The notes beneath the pieces are model-generated. The model had not been told where the DNA came from. It was given only the letters and a program-made list of their open reading frames with translations, and searched no databases. Below, piece by piece: positions 27,646 to 35,901 of a stretch of 64,000 nt of DNA. Made by a program: the position numbers and the translations under genes. The DNA comes from Enterococcus sp. RIT-PI-f (GTDB lineage: Bacteria; Bacillota; Bacilli; Lactobacillales; Enterococcaceae): assembly GCF_001297065.1 (NCBI RefSeq), contig NZ_LHOX01000018.1, positions 401,707-465,706 on the forward strand, written 5' to 3'. Position 1 is the first letter of the stretch. Each line of letters opens with the position of its first letter.

Positions 27646-28487
27646 AGTATGCGAACGCAAATAGTTTCAAAACAAAAATCAAAAATATCGCAAAGGATAG
27701 AGGGATACCGGCACAACAAGTTCAGCAAAATTATTTGATTGAGCAAGTGTTGCGATTAATTTCAATAAGCAAATATAAGGATAGTTTCATCGTTAAAGGT
27801 GGCTATCTTATTGGCCATATCATTGGTCTGGATAAGAGAACAACAATGGATCTTGACCTGTCTTTGAAGGGCGTGAAATTGTCGCCTGATAACCTCAGTG
27901 AGATTTTTAAGGAAGTACTAAAACAAGAGGGGGAAGAAGGATTTCAGTTTGAATTCGATTCACTTTCACTCATTCGCAAACAAGCTGAGTATGGTGGTTT
28001 TCATGTGAAAATCAATGCTGCCTTTGACACATTGCGTGAGGTGGTATTCATAGATGTGACGACTGGTGATAAAATTACGCCTCGTGAGATAAAGTATTCG
28101 GTGCAGTCGCTCTTTTCGGATGATGAAATCAAGATTCTTTCCTACAATCTTGAAACTGTGTTTGGCGAGAAACTCGAATCCGTGATCAGCAGAGGGAGCG
28201 GTTCATCAAGACCTCGTGATCGTTATGACCTATTCACTCTTTGGAAGTTACGAAAAGACGAGGTGGATTTAGATGTTCTGCGAGTAGCGCTTAAAAATAC
28301 AGTAGTTAAGCGGGATACCATGGAAGAGTTGCAGAAGTGGCAAGAGCAAGTGGCAGACATTAGGTCATCCAACTATCAAAAGCAACTATGGCTGAAGTAC
28401 CAAAGGTCATTCAACTATGCGCAGGAAATAAATTTTGAAGAATCTGTTGATATAGTTGAAACCATTATGAACGAATTAGGAGAGTAA
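27642..28487 (+). CDS. abiEii: Type IV toxin AbiEii, nucleotidyltransferase
   Basis: A 281-residue DUF1814 nucleotidyltransferase toxin. The nucleotidyltransferase motifs are present: KGGYLIG near residue 47, RTTMDLDLS (metal-binding Asp pair) near 62, and the later KLESVISRG and RPRDRYDLF motifs. Starts inside the end of abiEi (ATGA overlap), giving coupled translation. Length and motifs are complete, so the system looks functional. Related toxins transfer nucleotides to RNA, notably tRNA, and stop growth. Confidence 0.92.
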   Translation: MKYANANSFKTKIKNIAKDRGIPAQQVQQNYLIEQVLRLISISKYKDSFIVKGGYLIGHIIGLDKRTTMDLDLSLKGVKLSPDNLSEIFKEVLKQEGEEGFQFEFDSLSLIRKQAEYGGFHVKINAAFDTLREVVFIDVTTGDKITPREIKYSVQSLFSDDEIKILSYNLETVFGEKLESVISRGSGSSRPRDRYDLFTLWKLRKDEVDLDVLRVALKNTVVKRDTMEELQKWQEQVADIRSSNYQKQLWLKYQRSFNYAQEINFEESVDIVETIMNELGE

Positions 28488-28555
28488 TATTTAGATGATG
28501 AGCAGCAGACCAGATGGATGGGACGTGGCCTAATCGTATCTAATTCACTCATTCT

Positions 28556-28593
28556 AAAGCGCACTCACTAAATGTTGAGAACGCGCTTTTTTT
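28556..28593 (+). terminator. Terminator after abiE, right edge of the island
   Basis: AAAGCGC ... GCGCTTT imperfect stem with T7. Core-like base composition resumes here. Confidence 0.75.
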
Positions 28594-28713
28594 GAATCTC
28601 AAAAGAGGATCATTATTCAGACTTTTTCAGCTATCATTTCGTAGTATTCACATCAGATTTCGCGTACAATATATAAAATGCTCAATCCATTCAAACACAG
28701 GGAGGCAATTACA

Positions 28714-29268
28714 ATGAATGATCTCGCTGCATTATTGATCATAGATGTCCAAAAAGCGTTTCAAGACCCTTCCTGGGGGAATAGAAACAATCCGCAAGCA
28801 GAGGCCAACATGCTGCGTATTCTAGACTTGTGTCGGCAGAAAGAATGGCAAATCATTCATGTCCGCCATCGTTCAGCCCATCAAGCATCACGTTTTTATG
28901 TGCATCATGAGGGCTTTGAACCACAGAAGGGTTTCGAAGCTTTGCCAGAAGAAAAAGTGATCGAAAAAGAGGTCAATAGTGCATTTATTGGGACGGATTT
29001 GCAAAACTACTTAGATACAAGACAAATCAAAAAGGTCGTCATTATTGGGTTGACCACGCCTCATTGTGTGTCCACGACAACACGCATGAGCGGCAATCTT
29101 GGGTATCAGACGTATCTTGTGGACGATGCGACTGCGGCCTTTGACTTAATGGATCATCGAGGTCAATTGATCGATGCGGAACAGATCCACCAAATCACTT
29201 TGGCAACACTACATGATGAATTTGCGACGATTTTGAGTACGGATGCGTTTATCAATACGATCCAATAA
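28714..29268 (+). CDS. Isochorismatase-family cysteine hydrolase
   Basis: A 184-residue hydrolase with the family's catalytic Asp in LLIIDVQKAF, Lys in the VIEKEVNSAF region and Cys in GLTTPHCVSTTTR. Members cleave isochorismate, nicotinamide or other amides; the substrate cannot be told. The ATG at 28714 follows GGGAGG; an upstream ATG (28678) overlaps the promoter (TACAAT at 28665-28670). First core gene on the right of the island. Confidence 0.88.
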   Translation: MNDLAALLIIDVQKAFQDPSWGNRNNPQAEANMLRILDLCRQKEWQIIHVRHRSAHQASRFYVHHEGFEPQKGFEALPEEKVIEKEVNSAFIGTDLQNYLDTRQIKKVVIIGLTTPHCVSTTTRMSGNLGYQTYLVDDATAAFDLMDHRGQLIDAEQIHQITLATLHDEFATILSTDAFINTIQ

Positions 29269-29271
29269 AAG

Positions 29272-29314
29272 ACCAGCAGCGAATCCATGCCTTATACATG
29301 GTTTCGCTGCTGGT
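29272..29314. terminator. Bidirectional terminator
   Basis: Eighteen-base arms ACCAGCAGCGAATCCATG / CATGGTTTCGCTGCTGGT (one mismatch); T-rich tail on the minus strand, so mainly for the flotillin operon. Confidence 0.8.
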
Positions 29315-29324
29315 TAAAATAGGT

Positions 29325-30776
29325 TTAATCCTTTTTCACAAATTCAGAAGCGCCAGCGAAATTCTCAATCAATGCTTTCACATCTAAGCCAGTTGTTTCT
29401 TTTAAAGTTTCTTGGCTGGAGGCCAAGAGATTGGTGGCATAATTGGTTATACGGTTGGCACCGCCGCCTTCACTTGAGCCAGTATCGACGACAGATATTT
29501 TGTCAATATTGGCTAGTGGGGCAGCTGCTTCTTTGACCAGTTCAGGCATGATTTCAACGATCATACTGAGGATCGCTGCTTCATCATATTTCTTGAAGGC
29601 ATCTGCGATTTTCTCCTTCGTTTCGGCTTCTGCCGTTCCTTTGGCTAGGGTGGTTTCAGCTTCGGCCAATCCAATCAAACGGATTTTATCTGATTCTGCT
29701 TTCGCCATAGACTCGGTGCGGAATTTCTCGGCTTCCGTTGTGGCTTGGGCCAAACTTTTTTTGGCTAATGCGTCTTGTTCACGAGCATACCGGTCAGCAT
29801 CAGCTTTCTTTTTGACTTCTGCGTCGTATTGGCGCTCACGCCTCTGAATTTCTTTTTCTTCCAGCTCAATCTGTTTTTGCCGTTCAATGACTTGAACTTC
29901 AATCTCTTGCGCCACTACTTGCTGTTTGATGATAGCACTTTGCAAGTGATAGGCCTGATCAGCATCGGCTTTGGCGATGTCTTGTTCCTTCTTATACAAC
30001 GCCAACTTTAATTCTTTTTCTTTCAATGCTTCTGCAATCTCAGTCAAACGCTTTGACTCGGCAGTTTGCGATTCTTGTTCAGAACGGGCTTTTTTGATGC
30101 GGGTTTCTTTCAATGCTTCGGCTTCTGCTATTTCAGCATCCCGTTTGACTTGGGCGATGCGGGGTTTTCCTAATGAGTCAAGATAGCCGTTTTTGTCACG
30201 GACTTCTTTAATGGTGAAAGAAACGATGATCAAGCCCATTTTTGCCAAATCGACGGAGGCAACTTCTTGCACGCTTTGACTGAATTTATCCCGATTTTGA
30301 TAGATTTCTTCAACGGTCATTGAACCAAGGATCGAGCGAAGATGACCTTCTAAGACTTCTCTGGCTTCATTTTCTAACTCGTCTCGCGTTTTTCCAAGAA
30401 ATTGCTCAGCTGCTGTGGCAATTTCTTCAACGGAAGAACCGATTTTGATGATCGATGTCCCATCACACATGACAGGTACACCTTGTTCAGTGTAGACTTC
30501 AGGTGTTGACACATCAAGTTTGCTGGATAACAAACTGATGCGATTTGACCGTTGGAAAACTGGGAGGACAAAGGCACCGCCGCCGCGAACGATCTTGATG
30601 CGATTATTGCTCTCATCGGCATGGACATTTTTCTTGCCTAAGTAGCTGCCGCTGATGATCAGCGCTTCGTCAGGTTTAGCCGTTTGGTACTTTGATACAA
30701 AAACAATCAGCAGCATCAAGAGAATAAACAATAGTAACGCGATCGGTATGAACAATGTTGAGTATAGGATTGACAT
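29325..30776 (-). CDS. floT: Flotillin-like protein
   Basis: A 483-residue membrane scaffold protein. One N-terminal membrane helix (about residues 7-29) is followed by an SPFH/band 7 domain and a long Glu/Ala/Lys-rich coiled coil with the EA repeats typical of flotillins (about 220-400). It organises functional membrane microdomains. Second gene of an NfeD-flotillin operon (13 bases after the NfeD gene), the same arrangement as yuaF-yuaG in Bacillus subtilis. Confidence 0.93.
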   Translation of the reverse strand: MSILYSTLFIPIALLLFILLMLLIVFVSKYQTAKPDEALIISGSYLGKKNVHADESNNRIKIVRGGGAFVLPVFQRSNRISLLSSKLDVSTPEVYTEQGVPVMCDGTSIIKIGSSVEEIATAAEQFLGKTRDELENEAREVLEGHLRSILGSMTVEEIYQNRDKFSQSVQEVASVDLAKMGLIIVSFTIKEVRDKNGYLDSLGKPRIAQVKRDAEIAEAEALKETRIKKARSEQESQTAESKRLTEIAEALKEKELKLALYKKEQDIAKADADQAYHLQSAIIKQQVVAQEIEVQVIERQKQIELEEKEIQRRERQYDAEVKKKADADRYAREQDALAKKSLAQATTEAEKFRTESMAKAESDKIRLIGLAEAETTLAKGTAEAETKEKIADAFKKYDEAAILSMIVEIMPELVKEAAAPLANIDKISVVDTGSSEGGGANRITNYATNLLASSQETLKETTGLDVKALIENFAGASEFVKKD

Positions 30777-30789
30777 AGAACCACCTCTT

Positions 30790-31317
30790 TTAAAGTTTTA
30801 GTTGTTGGTCGACATAGGGGACGACATAACAGACCCGGTCTTTGACTTCAATGATCAAAACACTTGTCCCGGCCGCCAGCGGTTCTTCGATGGATTGAAA
30901 GGCTGCGGCTGGTCGATTGGTCGAACCAGTCACACTGGACAACTGGATCTCGCCTAGACCTTGACAAGGGATAGGAGTCAATATAGTGGCCACGCGGCCT
31001 TCAAAACTTTTTTCAGAACTGGACAATGTGGATTCCGCTTGGCGGAGTGGGACTAAGATGTAAAAGTTTAACAGAAAAACGAGACCGGTGGATAAAGCGC
31101 TGCTGACTAGGAAGATATGGATTGAAGATAGGGTGAACCACTGTTCACCGATGTAGCCGAGTAAACTGAGAAAGGCGATCCATGGAATGATCAGCATTGG
31201 ATCGATCGGACCATCGAAATCAAAAATATCACCGAAAATCAGCAAAACCACCGCTAAAAAAGCGCAAATGAGTAATACGGTAAAATAGATTTGCTCTGGG
31301 GCATAGCTTTCGAGCAC
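30790..31317 (-). CDS. NfeD-like membrane protein
   Basis: 175 residues with three or four N-terminal membrane helices and a C-terminal OB-fold-like domain (about 105-170; FEGRVATILTPI, GEIQLSS, GTSVLIIEVKDR). The YuaF-type partner of flotillin. The start is the GTG at 31317, 8 bases after AGGAGG; an ATG nearby is out of frame. A minus-strand TATAAT (31424-31419) may be its -10. The stretch 31318-31530 holds no other gene. Confidence 0.85.
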   Translation of the reverse strand: MLESYAPEQIYFTVLLICAFLAVVLLIFGDIFDFDGPIDPMLIIPWIAFLSLLGYIGEQWFTLSSIHIFLVSSALSTGLVFLLNFYILVPLRQAESTLSSSEKSFEGRVATILTPIPCQGLGEIQLSSVTGSTNRPAAAFQSIEEPLAAGTSVLIIEVKDRVCYVVPYVDQQLKL

Positions 31318-31530
31318 GCATCAAACCTCCTTTCATATAAATTGGACGTCGCTGCCAAGCACCAAAAAAGAAAGAACGAGGAGTGGTGAAGTTGTTTTGA
31401 AAGCGGTGTCCTATCTCTATTATAAGTAAAAAGGCGTTAATAATCAGAAAAATTAAAGAATTTAAATAAATTTGAATATTTCTGATGATCGTGTGCTGAA
31501 TCTTCTAGACAGAAGCCTAGCTGAAAAGTA

Positions 31531-31559
31531 TTGACAAATCCTTTAAATCAAAGTAAATT
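31531..31559 (+). promoter_or_regulatory. Promoter of the small basic protein
   Basis: TTGACA (31531-31536), 17-base spacer, TAAATT (31554-31559). Gives a 5' leader of about 120 bases before the ORF. Confidence 0.55.
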
Positions 31560-31687
31560 AAGCTAGGTATACAAAGTGATCAGCCTGTCCATGCAAGGCG
31601 ATCCCAATTTTATATACAACAGACGAATAAAGCGTAATCAGCTTTTTATGAGTAAGTGCGTCATGTGCAAAAAATGAGGTGATAGCA

Positions 31688-31816
31688 ATGGATCAAAAAG
31701 AAAAAATGCGCGAATTAATCAAGAAAAAACAAGGTGGCGGCCGTTCAAAGAAAATGGAATCTCCAAAAAATGACCGCAAAAACATGCGTAAGGGACCAAA
31801 AATCTATAACAAATAA
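31688..31816 (+). CDS. Small basic protein of 42 residues, unknown
   Basis: Begins M-D-Q-K-E-K-M-R-E-L-I and continues Lys/Arg-rich with a Gly-Gly-Gly turn, ending in GPKIYNK. Highly basic and hydrophilic, with no membrane helix. The ribosome binding site GAGGTGA is well placed, a promoter lies upstream and a strong terminator follows, so this is very likely a real gene. Charge suggests binding to RNA, ribosome or DNA; that is inference. Similar short basic proteins seem to occur in other Lactobacillales, but I cannot name a family. Confidence 0.75.
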   Translation: MDQKEKMRELIKKKQGGGRSKKMESPKNDRKNMRKGPKIYNK

Positions 31817-31828
31817 GCTGGACAGCAA

Positions 31829-31868
31829 AGAACCATGATCGAGAGAAATCGATCATGGCTCTTTTTTT
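31829..31868. terminator. Bidirectional terminator
   Basis: CCATGATCGA / TCGATCATGG perfect stem extended by AG/CT, T7 on plus strand. Confidence 0.9.
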
Positions 31869-31888
31869 ATCTGTATAGCTGTCTTTTA

Positions 31889-33610
31889 TTATGAGAGGAG
31901 TTCACTCAATGCGGGCATATCATTCACTTGATATTTTTCTTTGAACGCATGGATCTCTTCGGGGGTGAATGATTCAGGATCCAAACGTAATTCTTCAACA
32001 GGGAGTGGACGTTCATTGGCAATCTTGACATCGATCACAACTGGTTTGGTACTGGATTTTGCTTGCTCGAAGACTGAAGGCAGCTGATAGCTCTCTGTCA
32101 CGGTATAACCTTTCGCACCTAATGCTTCACCAACTTTGCCAAAATCAGCACTTGCGATTTCCACACCAAATTTAGTCTGTTCAGTATCTTCCTGTTCTGC
32201 TTCGATGAAGCCAAAAGAATCATTGGAGAACACCACATTGATGATGGGTAAATTGTATTTGACTTGGGTAATGATATCTTGCATTTGCATAGCAAAACCA
32301 CCATCGCCGCTGAAGGTAAAAACTTGTCGCTCTGGATAACTCAACTTGGCGGCAATGCCTCCGGGTACGCCATTGCCCATCGTTGCAAACCAGCCAGATG
32401 TGGTAAAGCGTTGTTGGCCGGTCATTTCGAGATGTCGAATGCTATGGATCGTCACATTGCCGACATCGGTGACAAAGACAGCATCGTCTTCGGCGATGCG
32501 GTTGATTTCTTTGTAGACTGGTTCAGGCCTTAATGGTACTTGGTTATTGGTATCAAATAGATGCCGCCAGCGATGCCAGTTTAGACTGTTTTGCTGATTG
32601 GCATGCAACCATTTATCGGCTGGACGGGCACGTCCTATTTCAACCCATTTTTTCAAGGCGGTGCCGCCATCACCTAAAACAGAGACATCTGTATGATGTC
32701 GGCGGCCAAATTTAGAGGCATCGATATCTACTTGCACAAACTTTGCTTTAGGATTGAAAAAGCGCCGACCAAATGGAAAATCACTACCGACAAAAACAAT
32801 CAGATCGGCAACAGCTAACGCTTCATTGGCGGGTTTTGTCGCAACCCGGCCTGCGAAGCCTAAGAAGTTCTCGTATAAGTCTGGAACGATGCCCTTGGCT
32901 AAAACGGAAGCGGCCACTGGCATGGAGAAATGATCGGAAAAAGCTTTGATCGCTTCAAAATCCCCAAAGACACCTTGACCAATATAGAGCAAAGGTTGTT
33001 TCGCTTGTTCAAAGAAGGGCAATGCCGCGCGCAGATCATGATCTGTGGGCTGAAAGACTGCTGTTTTGTGGTTGGCAGCTGTGGCAACATCAAGATCCTC
33101 GATTTCTTCGAATCCAAAGTCAACGGGAATGGTTACAACAGCTACGCCACTGAATTTGTACGCCGCTTTGATTGCTTCATCTACGACATGGGGCAAGCTT
33201 TCTGGGGACATCACCGTTCGATTGTAGATACTGACATCCGCAAACATTGGATTTTCGTTCATTTCTTGAAAGTCATTATAGTTCATAGAGGTAGAGGCGA
33301 CTTGTCCAAGCAAAGCGACCACAGGCACGTTGTCCATTTGGGCATCATACAGACCATTGATCAGATGGGTCGCTCCAGGACCAGCAGAACCAAAGACAGC
33401 ACCGATTTTGCCAGTCAGCTTCGCATCAGCTGCTGCGGCCAATGCGCCTGCTTCTTCATGGCGGACTTGAATATATTGGACACTTTGCCGTTCATGGAAC
33501 AAAGCATCCATGGTTGAATTGAATGAGCCGCCAGGGATACCGTAAATATGATCGATCCCCCAAGCCTCAAATACGTTGATCATTGCCGTCGCTGCGTTGA
33601 TTTTTGCCAT
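31889..33610 (-). CDS. spxB: Pyruvate oxidase
   Basis: A 573-residue ThDP/FAD enzyme that converts pyruvate, phosphate and O2 to acetyl phosphate, CO2 and H2O2. The N-terminal ThDP Glu lies in RHEEAGALAAAADAKLTG, the FAD-binding central domain follows, and the C-terminal ThDP/Mg2+ motif is GDGGFAMQMQD ending near VVFSND. Length matches lactic-acid-bacterial pyruvate oxidase. The ATG at 33610 is preferred over a GTG three codons upstream because of the GAGTGA ribosome binding site. A cre site overlaps its promoter, so glucose repression by CcpA is expected. Confidence 0.9.
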   Translation of the reverse strand: MAKINAATAMINVFEAWGIDHIYGIPGGSFNSTMDALFHERQSVQYIQVRHEEAGALAAAADAKLTGKIGAVFGSAGPGATHLINGLYDAQMDNVPVVALLGQVASTSMNYNDFQEMNENPMFADVSIYNRTVMSPESLPHVVDEAIKAAYKFSGVAVVTIPVDFGFEEIEDLDVATAANHKTAVFQPTDHDLRAALPFFEQAKQPLLYIGQGVFGDFEAIKAFSDHFSMPVAASVLAKGIVPDLYENFLGFAGRVATKPANEALAVADLIVFVGSDFPFGRRFFNPKAKFVQVDIDASKFGRRHHTDVSVLGDGGTALKKWVEIGRARPADKWLHANQQNSLNWHRWRHLFDTNNQVPLRPEPVYKEINRIAEDDAVFVTDVGNVTIHSIRHLEMTGQQRFTTSGWFATMGNGVPGGIAAKLSYPERQVFTFSGDGGFAMQMQDIITQVKYNLPIINVVFSNDSFGFIEAEQEDTEQTKFGVEIASADFGKVGEALGAKGYTVTESYQLPSVFEQAKSSTKPVVIDVKIANERPLPVEELRLDPESFTPEEIHAFKEKYQVNDMPALSELLS

Positions 33611-33645
33611 TACATTCACTCGCTTTCCTATTTTCCTCTACTATA

Positions 33646-33674
33646 AGTATAAACGTTTACGAAGAAGACAACAA
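33646..33674 (-). promoter_or_regulatory. spxB promoter with overlapping cre site
   Basis: Minus strand TTGTTG (33674-33669), 17-base spacer, TATACT (33651-33646). The spacer contains CGTAAACGTTTATA (33661-33648), which agrees with the cre consensus at 12 of 14 positions, so CcpA would block RNA polymerase. Confidence 0.7.
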
Positions 33675-33768
33675 AGAATGTGGCTTTCGCTAGGGGTAGC
33701 ACGTCAAAACATCTGTGGGCAACTTTTTGCGCATGGCACAATGATCGATTTCGATTAAATTCATACGA

Positions 33769-33804
33769 AAAAAGGAACACCGATTTCAGCGGTCTTCCTT
33801 TTTG
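33769..33804 (-). terminator. Terminator overlapping the end of the MerR gene
   Basis: Minus strand GGAAGACCG / CGGTGTTCC followed by T6; the stem includes the last codons and the stop of the gene. Confidence 0.75.
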
Positions 33805-34286
33805 GTTGTGTCATGAGAGGTACAATGCCGTAATTTATCAAAATCATAGGATTCTTGTTTAGGCAATAATTCATAATGCAGTTTTTGGCTGACATCATCG
33901 TGGATGATGTGCAGAATGTGTTGGTCTTCGTCTACGGGCCCCAAACTAATGATCGTGAAACGGTCATCGATGACTTCCAGATTTTGCAAAGCACCAGAAA
34001 ATACTTTGCGGATATGATGGGCAATCTTTATTTTTTTGTCTGCTTTTTCGACGGATTTGGCTAAAGTGAAGCCTTCATCGAGAAATCGCTTGATCATTTC
34101 TACTTTGATCACAGTAGGCAATCGGTATTTTCGCGGCGCATTTTCTTCTTGCGCGACAGATACGATAAAGCCTTTTTGTTCCCAATAGCGCAACTGTCGT
34201 GGTGAGATGCTGCACATTTGACTAAGTTCGCTGATGCCTACCAATAGGTTGTCGTTTTCCACCAGATTTCGAAATAGATGTGACAT
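33786..34286 (-). CDS. MerR-family transcriptional regulator
   Basis: 166 residues. The N-terminal MerR helix-turn-helix is VGISELSQMCSISPRQLRYWEQKGF (read in part; Arg-Tyr-Trp-Glu signature), then a coiled coil and a C-terminal domain without the Cys pattern of metal sensors. It is divergent from a multidrug MFS gene, with 136 bases between them, and probably controls it and itself. Confidence 0.88.
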   Translation of the reverse strand: MSHLFRNLVENDNLLVGISELSQMCSISPRQLRYWEQKGFIVSVAQEENAPRKYRLPTVIKVEMIKRFLDEGFTLAKSVEKADKKIKIAHHIRKVFSGALQNLEVIDDRFTIISLGPVDEDQHILHIIHDDVSQKLHYELLPKQESYDFDKLRHCTSHDTTKKEDR

Positions 34287-34325
34287 ATCGACTCCATTCT
34301 TGTAAAGGTATTTGTATATATTGTA

Positions 34326-34381
34326 ACTTGTTTTACTTTTGTGTCAAGTAGGTTGACAAATAAACCCAAAAGTTTTAAAGT
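34326..34381 (+). promoter_or_regulatory. Divergent control region between MerR and MFS genes
   Basis: Contains TTGACA (34353-34358), 17-base spacer and TAAAGT (34376-34381) for the MFS gene. Overlapping dyads include ACTTG ... CAAGT (34326-34348) and TTTGTGTCAA / TTGACAAAT around the -35. Likely MerR operators, since repeats flank a promoter element. Confidence 0.5.
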
Positions 34382-34422
34382 AAGGAGTGCTTTATGAAAA
34401 CTATTTGAAAAGAGTGTGAAAT

Positions 34423-35901
34423 ATGTCAACGAGTCGTCCTTTAGATATATATGGCAAACCATACAATCGATCATTGTTGGTCATGGTCTTGCTGATTGGT
34501 ACTTTCTGTACCGTATTGAACCAAACGTTGCTAACAACAGCTTTCCCGACTTTAATGAAGGCTTTTGATATTACAGCGTCAGATGTTCAATGGTTGACAA
34601 CTGGTTTCTTATTGGTGAATGGGATCATGATTCCCATCACTGCATGGTTGATCAACAAATTTAGTTCCAAAAGTCTTTATTTGACCGCAATGACTATTTT
34701 CCTTGTGGGAACTATTGCTTGTTTTACAGCACCTAATTTTTCTACTTTATTGATTGGTCGCTTAGTTCAAGCGGCTGGTGTTGGGATTTCAATGCCTTTA
34801 TTGCAAAACATTATGTTGTCGATTTTCCCACCAGAAAAACGTGGTTCAGCGATGGGCATGTCAGGAATCGTGATTGGATTGGCACCTGCTTTAGGCCCAA
34901 CACTTTCTGGATGGATCATTGACCATTATGATTGGCGTTATCTGTTCGGTATGGTGATTCCAATTGTGGTTCTTGTCTTAGTGCTTGCGATCTTTTTGAT
35001 GAAGAGCGTCATCGAACTATCTCATCCGAAAATCGATATTTTCTCCGCACTGTTGTCCACCGTAGGTTTTGGTACCTTGCTTTATGGATTTTCAAGTGTC
35101 GGCGACAAAGGATGGGGCAGTGTTGAAGTGATCGGTTTCCTTGCAGCTGGTGTCATTTTTATTGCCCTCTTTACATGGCGACAATTACACATCGAGCATC
35201 CATTCTTGGAATTGCGGGTCTTCAAATCCAATACCTTTACGATGGCTTCGATTTTATCTGGTGTCACAAATATGGCTATGATCGGCGCAGAAATGGTCTT
35301 ACCATTATATATTCAAAATATTCGTGGTGAATCAGCCTTCCATTCTGGCTTGATGTTACTGCCAGGTGCATTGATCATGGGGATCATGATGCCAATCACT
35401 GGCGCTATCTTTGATAAATATGGAGCCAAACGTTTGGCCATTACTGGGATGTTCATTTTGACAGCGGCGACTTTACCGTTTGCCTTTTTGACGAAAGATA
35501 CCCCAATCTTGCATATTATTATTCTGTATTGTATTCGGATGTTTGGGATTTCAATGGTCATGATGCCAGTCACAACATCTGGGATGAATGCCTTGCCTGT
35601 TAACTTGATGAGTCACGGAACGGCAGTCAATAATACGTTCCGTCAGGTGGCGAGCTCGATCGGAACAGCAATTTTGATCAGCGTATTGTCTAATGTAACG
35701 AAAGGCAATTTGCCAAGCGACAGTTTATTAGATGCGACACCTTTAGCGTATAAAGATAAAGCAATCGAGGCAACTTTATCCGGTTACCATGCAGCCTTTT
35801 ATGTAGCCACAGCCTTTAGTTTGGTTGGTTTCTTCTTTGCCTTTACGCTTAAAAAGAAAGAGCCAGCTTTAAAAGTGCTTAAAGGAGGTGCCAATCAATG
35901 A
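34423..35901 (+). CDS. DHA2-family multidrug efflux MFS transporter
   Basis: A 492-residue permease with 14 predicted membrane helices, as in the EmrB/QacA/LmrB group. The helix-4/5 motif (GRLVQAAGVGISMPLLQ and ALGPTLSGWIIDHYDWRYLF) is typical. Probably exports toxic or antimicrobial compounds using the proton gradient. Its stop overlaps the next gene's start. A minigene ATG AAA ACT ATT TGA (34394-34408) with TAAGGAG before it lies upstream in another frame. Confidence 0.9.
   Translation: MSTSRPLDIYGKPYNRSLLVMVLLIGTFCTVLNQTLLTTAFPTLMKAFDITASDVQWLTTGFLLVNGIMIPITAWLINKFSSKSLYLTAMTIFLVGTIACFTAPNFSTLLIGRLVQAAGVGISMPLLQNIMLSIFPPEKRGSAMGMSGIVIGLAPALGPTLSGWIIDHYDWRYLFGMVIPIVVLVLVLAIFLMKSVIELSHPKIDIFSALLSTVGFGTLLYGFSSVGDKGWGSVEVIGFLAAGVIFIALFTWRQLHIEHPFLELRVFKSNTFTMASILSGVTNMAMIGAEMVLPLYIQNIRGESAFHSGLMLLPGALIMGIMMPITGAIFDKYGAKRLAITGMFILTAATLPFAFLTKDTPILHIIILYCIRMFGISMVMMPVTTSGMNALPVNLMSHGTAVNNTFRQVASSIGTAILISVLSNVTKGNLPSDSLLDATPLAYKDKAIEATLSGYHAAFYVATAFSLVGFFFAFTLKKKEPALKVLKGGANQ

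Noticed and set aside
29443..29847. 134-residue plus-strand ORF opposite flotillin
   Set aside because: Shadow of the Glu/Ala/Lys-rich coiled-coil coding region.
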